DNA of 64,000 nucleotides from Bacteroidales bacterium (lineage in GTDB: Bacteria; Bacteroidota; Bacteroidia; Bacteroidales; P3), in assembly GCA_017454015.1 (NCBI GenBank), contig JAFTDW010000060.1:43339-107338 (forward strand), given 5' to 3'. The notes under the pieces are model-generated. The model made no database searches and had not been told where the DNA came from. It was given only the letters and a program-made list of their open reading frames with translations. Position numbers and translations under genes: made by a program. Below, piece after piece: positions 28,092 to 35,127 of the stretch; positions within the stretch are counted from its first letter, which is position 1; each line of letters begins with the position of its first letter.

Positions 28092-28667
28092 ATGAGCAAG
28101 AAATCGACCCCCGGTCTTAACACCAGTTCGATGGCGGACATCTCGTTCCTGCTGTTGACGTTCTTCCTCATGACGTCGAGCATCAACACGGATATGGGTA
28201 TCGCCCGTCGACTGCCCCCCCCGCTGCCGCCCAACCAGGAGCCGCCCGAGGTTCACGAGCGCAACATCTTCATCGTGAAGATCAACAGCCACGACAAGCT
28301 GCTCTACAACGGCGAGTATGGCCGCATTGAGGATCTCAAGGCCCGCGCCAAAGAGTTCCTTGAGAACCCGGAGAACAAGCCCGACCTGCCGGAGAAGATA
28401 CCTACCGACATTGAGCTGCTCGGAACTGTCGACGTTTCGAAGGGTGTTATCTCGCTGCAGAACGACCGCGGCACCTCGTACGATATGTACCTGCAGGTGC
28501 AGAACGAGCTGGCCGCTGCCATCAACGAGATGCGCAACAATATGTCGCAGGCCAAATTTGGCAGAAGCTTTGCCGACCTCAACGAGGCACAGAAAAAAGC
28601 CATAGAGAAGGCTATACCTATCTCCGTCTCTGAAGCTGAACCCACCAAAGTAGGAGGAACCAACTGA
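28092..28667 (+). CDS. exbD: ExbD/TolR-family protein (first copy)
   Basis: A 191-residue single-pass protein of the ExbB-ExbD motor. The N-terminal helix carries the essential Asp in SSMADISFLLLTFFLMTSS (about 14-32). A periplasmic domain with a Pro-rich start (RLPPPLPPNQEPPE) follows. It is longer than typical ExbD (about 140). Its last base overlaps the next gene's ATG, so the two paralogues are translationally coupled and may form a heterodimer. Confidence 0.88.
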   Translation: MSKKSTPGLNTSSMADISFLLLTFFLMTSSINTDMGIARRLPPPLPPNQEPPEVHERNIFIVKINSHDKLLYNGEYGRIEDLKARAKEFLENPENKPDLPEKIPTDIELLGTVDVSKGVISLQNDRGTSYDMYLQVQNELAAAINEMRNNMSQAKFGRSFADLNEAQKKAIEKAIPISVSEAEPTKVGGTN

Positions 28668-29137
28668 TGGCAAAATTCAAGACAAAAAACGACAAAGGTA
28701 CACCCGGTCTTAACATGGGTTCCATGTCCGACATTATCTTCATGCTCCTCTTCTTCTTCATGGTTATCACCACCATGCGCGAGAGTAGCCTCTTCGTGAA
28801 AATCGTAGTGCCTCAGGGCACTGAGGTGAGCAAACTCGAGAAGAAAAGCCTTGTGAGCTACATCAATGTCGGTGTGCCCATGAACGACTTTCAGGCCAAG
28901 TACGGTACCGAGCCGCGTATACAGCTCAACGACCAGATTGCCGACGTGAGCGACATCAAGGAGTTTGTTGAGATTGAGCGTAACTCGCATGTCGAAGCCG
29001 ATCGTCCGCTCCTCACCACTGCTATCAAAGCCGACAAAGGAGTGAAGATGGGTCTCATTAGCGACATCAAACAGGAACTTCGCGGTGCCGGCGCTTTCAA
29101 GATTTTCTACAACGCCAGCAAAGGCACAAAGAAGTAA
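28667..29137 (+). CDS. exbD: ExbD/TolR-family protein (second copy)
   Basis: A 156-residue paralogue of the preceding protein. The helix with the proton-carrying Asp is seen in GSMSDIIFMLLFFFMVITT (about 17-35), followed by a periplasmic domain ending in basic KGTKK. It closes the ExbB-ExbD operon. A hairpin at 29166-29198 lies behind it. Confidence 0.88.
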   Translation: MAKFKTKNDKGTPGLNMGSMSDIIFMLLFFFMVITTMRESSLFVKIVVPQGTEVSKLEKKSLVSYINVGVPMNDFQAKYGTEPRIQLNDQIADVSDIKEFVEIERNSHVEADRPLLTTAIKADKGVKMGLISDIKQELRGAGAFKIFYNASKGTKK

Positions 29138-29165
29138 AACCTCGCCAACACGCGGTATTAATAAA

Positions 29166-29198
29166 GAGCCAAGCCGCCCCGCAAGGGACGGCTTGCTC
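29166..29198 (+). terminator. Hairpin after the exbBD operon
   Basis: A stem of GAGC(C)AAGCCG with CGGCTTGCTC (10 bp with one bulged C) around CCCCGCAAGGGA. The following bases are TATAT rather than a T run, so it may be a weak terminator or a 3'-protecting hairpin. Confidence 0.5.
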
Positions 29199-29218
29199 TA
29201 TATCCGAGAACAAGACTT

Positions 29219-29752
29219 ATGACAACCAAAGACGAACTGAGACGACAAGTGCGACAGGCTAAGAAAGCCATCTCCTTCGAGGAAAAAGTGCTCCGCTCTG
29301 CACCAATAATGGCTAAACTTGAAGGTCTCGACGTTTTCCGCAATGCAAAGACCGTGCTCCTTTATTGGTCCATGGCCGACGAGGTTCACACCCACCCTAC
29401 TGTAAGACGATACTGCGACAAGAAAACCATATTGCTGCCATGCGTGGATGGCGACAACCTACTGCTGAGGCAATACACGGGACCCGAATGCATGCACGCG
29501 GGCGAACAGTTCGGCATAGACGAGCCAACGGGACCTGTCTTCACTGCATTGGATGACATAGACATTATTGTAGTGCCTGGAGTGGCTTTCGACAGCAAAG
29601 GCAACCGCATGGGACGCGGTCGCGGCTTCTACGACCGCCTACTCGCCACAGTCCACGCTTACAAGATTGGCGTGGCGTTCAACTTCCAGTTGTTCGACAG
29701 CATACCCCTCGACCCTCACGACATACCCATGGATTTGGTAATTAGCGAATAG
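29219..29752 (+). CDS. 5-formyltetrahydrofolate cyclo-ligase family protein
   Basis: ATP-dependent conversion of 5-formyl-THF to 5,10-methenyl-THF, recycling the folate pool. The 177 residues include the ATP-binding motif GNRMGRGRGFYDRLL near 135-149 and PGVAFD just before it. The N-terminal basic helix KDELRRQVRQAKKA is also family-typical. It is followed 15 nt later by the PAP2 gene. Confidence 0.88.
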   Translation: MTTKDELRRQVRQAKKAISFEEKVLRSAPIMAKLEGLDVFRNAKTVLLYWSMADEVHTHPTVRRYCDKKTILLPCVDGDNLLLRQYTGPECMHAGEQFGIDEPTGPVFTALDDIDIIVVPGVAFDSKGNRMGRGRGFYDRLLATVHAYKIGVAFNFQLFDSIPLDPHDIPMDLVISE

Positions 29753-29767
29753 TAATACATACAGCCC

Positions 29768-30487
29768 ATGTCCCGTTGCTTCACATTATATGCACTTGCT
29801 GTGTTTCTTGCCGTCGTCGTGCTACCACCACGAAGCATTGGGCAAGACACCTCGCACGATACCATCGAGGGGCATCCTGCCACTGTGACTGCCGGAAGAC
29901 AGGATCACCACGGTGCCGCGTACTACATCTGGACACCCACTGTGCCTGCCATCACATTGCCGGCGAGTGTTGCCTTCTCGTTTGTGCCGAGCCTTCATGA
30001 ACATGAAGTGTCGCTCCGCGACAACCTTCAGCAAGCTACCGGCGGTAGCCGCTGCCATATAGACAACGTGACACAGTATGTGCCGTCGGCCGCCGTGCTG
30101 GGACTAAACCTCTGCGGGGTGCCAAGCCGTAGCAGCCTGAAACGACAGACAATACAGCTTGCCGAGAGTTATATCATAGGAGGAGCCGTAGAGTTGTCGT
30201 CAAAATACTTTATCGACAAAGAGCGTCCCGACGGGCGGGGGCTAAACAGCTTCCCTTCGGGACACACATTCACCGCTTTTGTTGGTGCCGAGATGCTGCG
30301 CCTTGAATATGGCCAAGAGTATCCAGCCATTGCAGTGGCAGGATATGCCGTAGCCACACTTACCGGCGCACTGCGCATTTACAACAACCGCCACTGGGCT
30401 TCCGATGTGCTCGCCGGTGCGTCGGTGGGCATACTTTCAGTACAACTGTCGGAACTTATAAACAGATGCTTCTACAAAAGGTTTTAA
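29768..30487 (+). CDS. PAP2-family membrane/periplasmic phosphatase
   Basis: A 239-residue lipid-phosphatase-like protein with a signal sequence (1-25). The three catalytic signatures are clear: KYFIDKERPDG (C1, K-x6-RP), SFPSGH (C2) and a final RHWASDVLAGA (C3, H...D). Members remove phosphate from undecaprenyl diphosphate, phosphatidate or lipid A. Which one applies here is unknown. After it comes a purine-rich GGTT-repeat tract. Confidence 0.88.
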   Translation: MSRCFTLYALAVFLAVVVLPPRSIGQDTSHDTIEGHPATVTAGRQDHHGAAYYIWTPTVPAITLPASVAFSFVPSLHEHEVSLRDNLQQATGGSRCHIDNVTQYVPSAAVLGLNLCGVPSRSSLKRQTIQLAESYIIGGAVELSSKYFIDKERPDGRGLNSFPSGHTFTAFVGAEMLRLEYGQEYPAIAVAGYAVATLTGALRIYNNRHWASDVLAGASVGILSVQLSELINRCFYKRF

Positions 30488-30556
30488 GGGTTAAAAGGGT
30501 TTAGGATTAGAAGGTTAAAGGGGGTTAAGGTTATAAGGTTTAAGGTTAAGGAGGGA
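30481..30556 (+). repeat. Degenerate GGTT/AAGG purine-rich repeat tract
   Basis: About seven GGTT units spaced 6-12 nt apart (GGGTTAAAAGGGTTTAGG and so on), running from the last codons of the PAP2 gene into the intergenic space. A shorter similar patch, GGGTTAAGGTTAA, recurs at 32570-32587. It is strand-asymmetric (G on plus) and encodes nothing. Confidence 0.55.
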
Positions 30557-30660
30557 TGCGATTTCTGCAAGAGTTATTCGAAGCCAATTTGAGAAATATG
30601 GTAAATTCGTGGTCAAGAATAATAATTTAGTGGTCACCCCATAAAGGTTATGCGAATGCT

Positions 30661-31332
30661 ATGGAGCCTATAGCGCATATCGAGTCGCCGTTTGGCAGCA
30701 AGTTTGGTGTTCCACGACAGAGTGGCATCACCAATGACATCATATCCTTTGTGGTCTTTGAGCCCCAATACCGAAATGCCGAGGCGCTGCGCGGCATCGA
30801 GGAGTTTGAGTACATCTGGCTTTTGTGGCAGTTTCACGGTGTCAGTGGCTGGTCGCCCACCGTCAGGCCGCCCCGGCTCGGAGGCAACCGACGCATGGGG
30901 GTATTCGCCACACGCTCACCCTACCGTCCCAACCATATAGGGCTCAGCAGTGTGAGGCTGCTGCGTGTCGAAGAGTGTCCCGACAAAGGGCATTGTTTAG
31001 TAGTTGGCGGAGCCGACTTGATGGATGGCACACCAATCCTCGACATCAAGCCATACCTGCCCTACACCGATGCACACCCCGAAGCCCGGAGCGGCTTTGC
31101 CACCTGCGCGCCGCAGGCCAAGCTCAATGTAGAGATAGCCCCATCGGTAGCCGCCAACCTTCCCCCTACCCTGCTGACACAACTAAGGGAGATACTTGCA
31201 CTCGACCCTCGCCCGCAGTATCAAGACGACCCCACTCGCATCTACGGCATAACGCTGTGGGGCTATGATTTCAAGTTCAAGGTTGTAGGCAACGTGCTGT
31301 CGGTAATCAGTAGTTCTGATGAGGCGCGTTAG
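30661..31332 (+). CDS. trmO: tRNA m6t6A37 methyltransferase (TrmO family)
   Basis: SAM-dependent methylation of t6A at tRNA position 37. The 223 residues show the TrmO landmarks IESPFGSKFGVPRQ (near 6-19), WLLWQFHG, FATRSPYRPNHIGLSSVRLL and the signature DLMDGTPILDIKPYLPYTD. C-terminal residues fold as in YaeB/VirR-like proteins. Its last 26 nt overlap the convergent deaminase gene. It lacks a clear -7 box and is preceded by the GGTT tract and an AATTCGTG motif (30604-30611). Confidence 0.88.
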   Translation: MEPIAHIESPFGSKFGVPRQSGITNDIISFVVFEPQYRNAEALRGIEEFEYIWLLWQFHGVSGWSPTVRPPRLGGNRRMGVFATRSPYRPNHIGLSSVRLLRVEECPDKGHCLVVGGADLMDGTPILDIKPYLPYTDAHPEARSGFATCAPQAKLNVEIAPSVAANLPPTLLTQLREILALDPRPQYQDDPTRIYGITLWGYDFKFKVVGNVLSVISSSDEAR

Positions 31333-31777
31333 CAAAGTCGCGGAATAATTGCAGGCACGCGCCGCGGTCTATCTCCACCAAGTAGTCTTGAAGCTTGTCG
31401 CGCCCCTCGAAGAGTTCGTTGAACTTGCCGTCGCGGAAACCTATGATAGAGTTGTCGGCAATGGTGCAGCCGTAATATATACGCCTGATATTGGCCCACA
31501 TACAGGCACATAGACACATGTGGCACGGCTCGCCGGTGGTGTATATGTCGCATCCCGAAAGGTCGTGGGTGCCGAGATTGCTGCTGGCGTCGCGTATGGC
31601 CTGCACCTCACCGTGCGAAGTGGGGTCATGGCTCGCAAGCACCATGTTGTGTCCACGCCCTACTATCTTGCCGTCGCGCACCACCACCGCACCGAACGGT
31701 CCGCCATGACCGTCCTTGATTCCTATGCGGGCTTCGGCAATGGCTTGCGCCATGAATTCATTGACAGTCTCACTCAT
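31307..31777 (-). CDS. Cytidine/deoxycytidylate-type nucleoside deaminase, probably guanine deaminase
   Basis: Zinc hydrolase removing the exocyclic amine of a purine base. The 156 residues contain the zinc/catalytic signature HGEVQAI (His and proton-shuttling Glu) and PCHMC (two Cys ligands). GuaD-like strings include GPFGAVVVRDGKIVGRGHNMV and the C-terminal tail HQNY. Guanine deaminase fits best. It overlaps trmO tail to tail and follows the DUF5020 gene by 6 nt. Confidence 0.85.
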   Translation of the reverse strand: MSETVNEFMAQAIAEARIGIKDGHGGPFGAVVVRDGKIVGRGHNMVLASHDPTSHGEVQAIRDASSNLGTHDLSGCDIYTTGEPCHMCLCACMWANIRRIYYGCTIADNSIIGFRDGKFNELFEGRDKLQDYLVEIDRGACLQLFRDFANAPHQNY

Positions 31778-31783
31778 GTCGTT

Positions 31784-32542
31784 TCAAAATACCCATTTCA
31801 CGCCAGCGCATGGCGACACATTAAAACCTTTGTTGGAATAGTTCAGACCCATGGTGTTGGGGTGCGGCCCACCTGCAAAATTGTAGGAGAGTTCCACCTC
31901 ACCGCCAACAGAGAGGTTGGGGCACCCGAAATGCTGCCCCACATTGTACCAAAGCTGCGGCTCGACAAGCCAAACCCAATGGGTCTCTTCTCTTTTGTCA
32001 AGAACCCGAAGCCCAGGCGCCGTTTCTATATACTTTTCCCAAGTAAGCTCCTGTCCCCACACGTCGGCGACACCGGTGAACAACAGCCCTTTGACGCCAA
32101 AGAGATTCTGCAGTCCAAACACGGCGGTAACCTGCAACGGTATGTTGTCGTTGTTGCTTATATCTTTGTACAGCAATTGTATAGTAAGCATTTTTGAGAA
32201 GTCGCCGCTGTGAAACAACCATTCCACACCCGTCAGCCATGCGTTGTTGGCATAAACGCCTCCGTTCCATTCAACATGCAGGCTAAGGTTGGCAAGCTTG
32301 CTGTTTTGCCAGAAATTGAGGCTGCGGCTTATCTCGGTGTAGAACTCCGACGGCACTGCCATACCATTGGGATGGTATATGTCGGTGAAAAAGAAGGTGC
32401 TGCCCCACTTGTCGGGCTTGAACATCTCCAGGGTGGTGACAAGATGTCCACGACCAAAGTCGTACATCTCTTGCAAGTTAGTCTGGGCTTTGGCTGCACT
32501 AAAGGCAAACACCAACGCTACCAAAAGGAAATATTTTCTCAT
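31784..32542 (-). CDS. DUF5020/Tsx-like outer membrane channel protein
   Basis: A predicted outer-membrane barrel of 252 residues from the ATG at 32542 (an alternative lies at 32551). Signal peptide MRKYFLLVALVFAFSAAKAQ is followed by NLQEMYDFGRGHLVTTLEMF and aromatic beta strands to a C-terminal WVF. This fits DUF5020 and the nucleoside-channel Tsx fold (family recognition, not proven transport). Sitting 6 nt upstream of a guanine deaminase gene, it may import the purine that the deaminase then uses (inference). Confidence 0.8.
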   Translation of the reverse strand: MRKYFLLVALVFAFSAAKAQTNLQEMYDFGRGHLVTTLEMFKPDKWGSTFFFTDIYHPNGMAVPSEFYTEISRSLNFWQNSKLANLSLHVEWNGGVYANNAWLTGVEWLFHSGDFSKMLTIQLLYKDISNNDNIPLQVTAVFGLQNLFGVKGLLFTGVADVWGQELTWEKYIETAPGLRVLDKREETHWVWLVEPQLWYNVGQHFGCPNLSVGGEVELSYNFAGGPHPNTMGLNYSNKGFNVSPCAGVKWVF

Positions 32543-32625
32543 AACAATCAAGAAAAGGGTAAAAGGTTGAATGGGTTAAGGTTAATATACAATAAGATTT
32601 GGAAGCAGCCCCAACCGTGCAATTA

Positions 32626-32666
32626 ATAATAAAAACCACACAGCGGCACAAAGTCGACTGTGTGGT
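32626..32666 (-). terminator. Terminator of the HU gene
   Basis: On the minus strand, ACCACACAG and CTGTGTGGT (perfect 9-bp stem, 14-nt loop) are followed by a T run. This is the canonical form, placed 26 nt after the HU stop. Confidence 0.8.
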
Positions 32667-32691
32667 CTTGTTTCAGGTCGGTAATTGCAAT

Positions 32692-32976
32692 TTACTTCAC
32701 GTTCTCTTTTACCTGGTTGACAAACTCTTTGCAGGGTTTGAAATAAGGTATGTTGTGCGCGGGAACAATGAGAGTGGTGTTCTTGCTGATGTTACGGCCA
32801 GTCTTCTCGGCACGCTTCTTGATGATGAAAGAGCCGAAGCCACGGAGGAACACATCCTCGCCGTTGCACATGTTGGCCTTAATGCTGTTCATCATTTCTT
32901 CCACAATCACTTGGATGGCGACCTTCTCAATACCGGTCTTGTTGTGGATTTCGCTTACGATTTCTGCTTTTGTCAT
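32692..32976 (-). CDS. HU-family nucleoid DNA-binding protein
   Basis: A 94-residue histone-like protein that bends DNA. The family pattern is present: MTKAEIVSEIHNKTGIEK, GFGSFIIKKRAEKTGRN (the intercalating arm region) and PAHNIPYFKPCKEF. It is monocistronic, with its own -7 box (33016-33023) and terminator. Confidence 0.95.
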   Translation of the reverse strand: MTKAEIVSEIHNKTGIEKVAIQVIVEEMMNSIKANMCNGEDVFLRGFGSFIIKKRAEKTGRNISKNTTLIVPAHNIPYFKPCKEFVNQVKENVK

Positions 32977-33015
32977 GATAATAAGATGTTGTTAGATTTG
33001 TAACGATTTGATTTG

Positions 33016-33023
33016 CAAAGATA
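33016..33023 (-). promoter_or_regulatory. Putative -7 box for the HU gene
   Basis: Reads TATCTTTG on the minus strand, an exact TAnnTTTG match, about 40 nt from the start codon. Confidence 0.6.
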
Positions 33024-33316
33024 CGAAGATTTTTTTAATTAATGGCAATTTTAACACACTTTCTGTTGATAAATATTACAACAATATATTTATCAATAAC
33101 ATACACAACACGAAACATCAAACAAGATTGGTTCTTTGTCACTATTTTTTTGTTTTTTACGCCCTTTTATTCTCTATTCGCAGTGCGCAGAGAAGCAAAA
33201 TTCAGCATACTCTTTTAGTTTCGACAGTCAACATAATCAGAATATTACTTTATACCGCCACGGGGCAATTTATAGCAATGTATTGCGTTATTGTCTTGTA
33301 GTTATTGTATGTCAGT
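33024..33316. other. Divergent intergenic region between HU and rsgA
   Basis: AT-rich, with no gene. It contains the inverted repeat at 33066-33096 and poly-T stretches around 33147-33157, but no convincing -7 box facing rsgA. Confidence 0.5.
33066..33096. promoter_or_regulatory. Perfect 11-bp AT-rich inverted repeat
   Basis: TTGATAAATAT (33066-33076) and ATATTTATCAA (33086-33096) are exact reverse complements around a 9-nt spacer, between divergent HU and rsgA. It could be an operator. It has no T run suggesting termination. Confidence 0.5.
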
Positions 33317-34225
33317 ATGGACAAAGGTTTGGTGATACGTGCCACAGGGCTGTGGTGCAGGGTTATGGGCGACGGGAAGGTATACAACTGTCGTCTGCGC
33401 GGCAGTTACCGCCTGCGCGGCAGCAAGCAGACCAACCCTGTTGCCGTGGGCGACTATGTGGAGTATGAGCTTCAGGACGACGGGACTGGTGTAGTGACCG
33501 ATGTGTGCGACAGGCGCAACTACATAGTGCGCCGCGCCACCAAGCTGTCAAAGCAGACCCACGTCATAGCCGCCAATATCGACCTCATGTGTATCGTTGC
33601 CACCGTGGAACACCCCCGCACCTCCACGGGCTTTGTCGACCGTCTGCTTGCCACCGCCGAAGCCTACGGTATAGAGACCTGCCTTATTTACAACAAGTGC
33701 GACCTCTATGACAACAACACACTGCAAAAGTTCAACACCCTCAAAGAGGTATACAACAACGTAGGCTATAAGGTCTATTCCGTATCGGCCACGCAGAATG
33801 TCGGTATACAAGAGCTCCGAGCCACTATACAAGGCAAGACGGTGCTTTTTTGCGGACACTCCGGCTCTGGCAAGTCGTCGCTGCTCAATGCCATCGACAG
33901 CAGTCTCCACCTCAAGGTGGGCGAAGTGAGCGAGTGGTCTGACAAAGGCACCCATACCACCACCTTCGCCGAGATGTTCCCTTTTGCCAACGGCTACATC
34001 ATCGACACGCCGGGCATCAAAGAGTTTGGCATGGTAGACTTCAAGGAGAACGACCTATCGCACTATTTTCCAGAGATGAGGGCGTTGCAGAGCCGTTGCC
34101 GTTTTGCCAACTGCACTCACCGCCACGAACCGGGCTGCGCCGTGATACAAGCTGCCGAAGAGGGGTTGGTAGCCCCCGAACGATACAAGAACTACTTGTC
34201 AATCCTTGATGGGCTTACCACCTGA
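33317..34225 (+). CDS. rsgA: Ribosome-dependent GTPase RsgA, 30S maturation factor
   Basis: Late 30S-assembly checkpoint GTPase. The 302 residues have an OB-fold N-terminus and a circularly permuted G domain. G4 (NKCD) precedes G1 (GHSGSGKSSLLN) and G3 (DTPGI), which is diagnostic of the YjeQ/YloQ family. A C-terminal zinc site reads CRFANCTHRHEPGC. I use the ATG at 33317 rather than the TTG at 33305. The 3' end overlaps the convergent CDF gene by 27 nt. Confidence 0.95.
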   Translation: MDKGLVIRATGLWCRVMGDGKVYNCRLRGSYRLRGSKQTNPVAVGDYVEYELQDDGTGVVTDVCDRRNYIVRRATKLSKQTHVIAANIDLMCIVATVEHPRTSTGFVDRLLATAEAYGIETCLIYNKCDLYDNNTLQKFNTLKEVYNNVGYKVYSVSATQNVGIQELRATIQGKTVLFCGHSGSGKSSLLNAIDSSLHLKVGEVSEWSDKGTHTTTFAEMFPFANGYIIDTPGIKEFGMVDFKENDLSHYFPEMRALQSRCRFANCTHRHEPGCAVIQAAEEGLVAPERYKNYLSILDGLTT

Positions 34226-35116
34226 TGGGCAAGGCTCTACATGCAGTGTTATGTGGGTTGTCGAGCCAAAGCGTTGCTTCAGGGCTTGTTCTATCTCGCT
34301 GGCTCGCTCATGGGCGGCGGCAAGCGGTATGGTGCCGTCCATCCTGATATGCAGTTCTATGGCGTAGCGGCTGCCAATGCGCCGCGTGCGCAGGTGGTGC
34401 GGGTCGGACACATCGGCAAATGAGTTGACCACCGACAATATATCTTTCTCCACATCGTCGGGCAGCGAGGCCTCAAGCAGCTCGTCGAGACCTTGTCGCA
34501 ACAGTTTCCATGCCACACGCAGTATGAAGAACGACACCACCACACCGGCCAGCGGATCGAGGACACTCCACTTTTCGCCAAGCAGTATGGCTCCGCCTAT
34601 GCCTGCGAGAGTGCCTATCGACGAGAGCGCGTCGCTACGGTGGTGCCATGCGTTGGCTTCCAACGCCGGCGAATTGAGGCTACGGGCGTTACGGATGGTA
34701 TAACGATATACCAATTCTTTGACTACCAACGACAAGAGGGCCGCCCACAGCGCAATCATGCGTGGAGGCGGCAACACACCGCCTTTGTACCATGAAAGCA
34801 GAGACAAAGCCGAACAGTAAATCATCCACACAGCCACAGCTGCCAGTGCTATACCTATGATTGTAGTGGCGAGGGTTTCATATTTGCCGTGTCCGTAGTC
34901 ATGCCCGCTGTCCTCGGGCTTGCCGCTTATACGGACAAAGAGCAGCACAATGGCATCGGTAAGTAGGTCGGAGAGCGAGTGTACGGCATCGGCCGTCATA
35001 GCCGCGCTATGCCCCACTATGCCGGCCACGAACTTGAAAGCCGTCAGCAGCAGGTTGGCAACACTGCCCACCATGGTCACCTTGCATATATGCCGTTGCC
35101 TGTCTTCTGGACACAT
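34199..35116 (-). CDS. Cation diffusion facilitator (CDF) metal efflux transporter
   Basis: Exports zinc, iron or related divalent cations from the cytoplasm using the proton gradient. The 305 residues show six membrane segments. The site residues are in TM2 (DAVHSLSDLLTD, D-x3-D-like) and TM5 (WHHRSDALSS, H-x3-D). The C-terminal cytoplasmic domain begins near LEASLPDDVEKDIL. It is the last gene of the mscS-patatin-CDF unit and overlaps rsgA tail to tail. Confidence 0.9.
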   Translation of the reverse strand: MCPEDRQRHICKVTMVGSVANLLLTAFKFVAGIVGHSAAMTADAVHSLSDLLTDAIVLLFVRISGKPEDSGHDYGHGKYETLATTIIGIALAAVAVWMIYCSALSLLSWYKGGVLPPPRMIALWAALLSLVVKELVYRYTIRNARSLNSPALEANAWHHRSDALSSIGTLAGIGGAILLGEKWSVLDPLAGVVVSFFILRVAWKLLRQGLDELLEASLPDDVEKDILSVVNSFADVSDPHHLRTRRIGSRYAIELHIRMDGTIPLAAAHERASEIEQALKQRFGSTTHITLHVEPCPSGGKPIKD

Positions 35117-35127
35117 GGGAATCTTTT

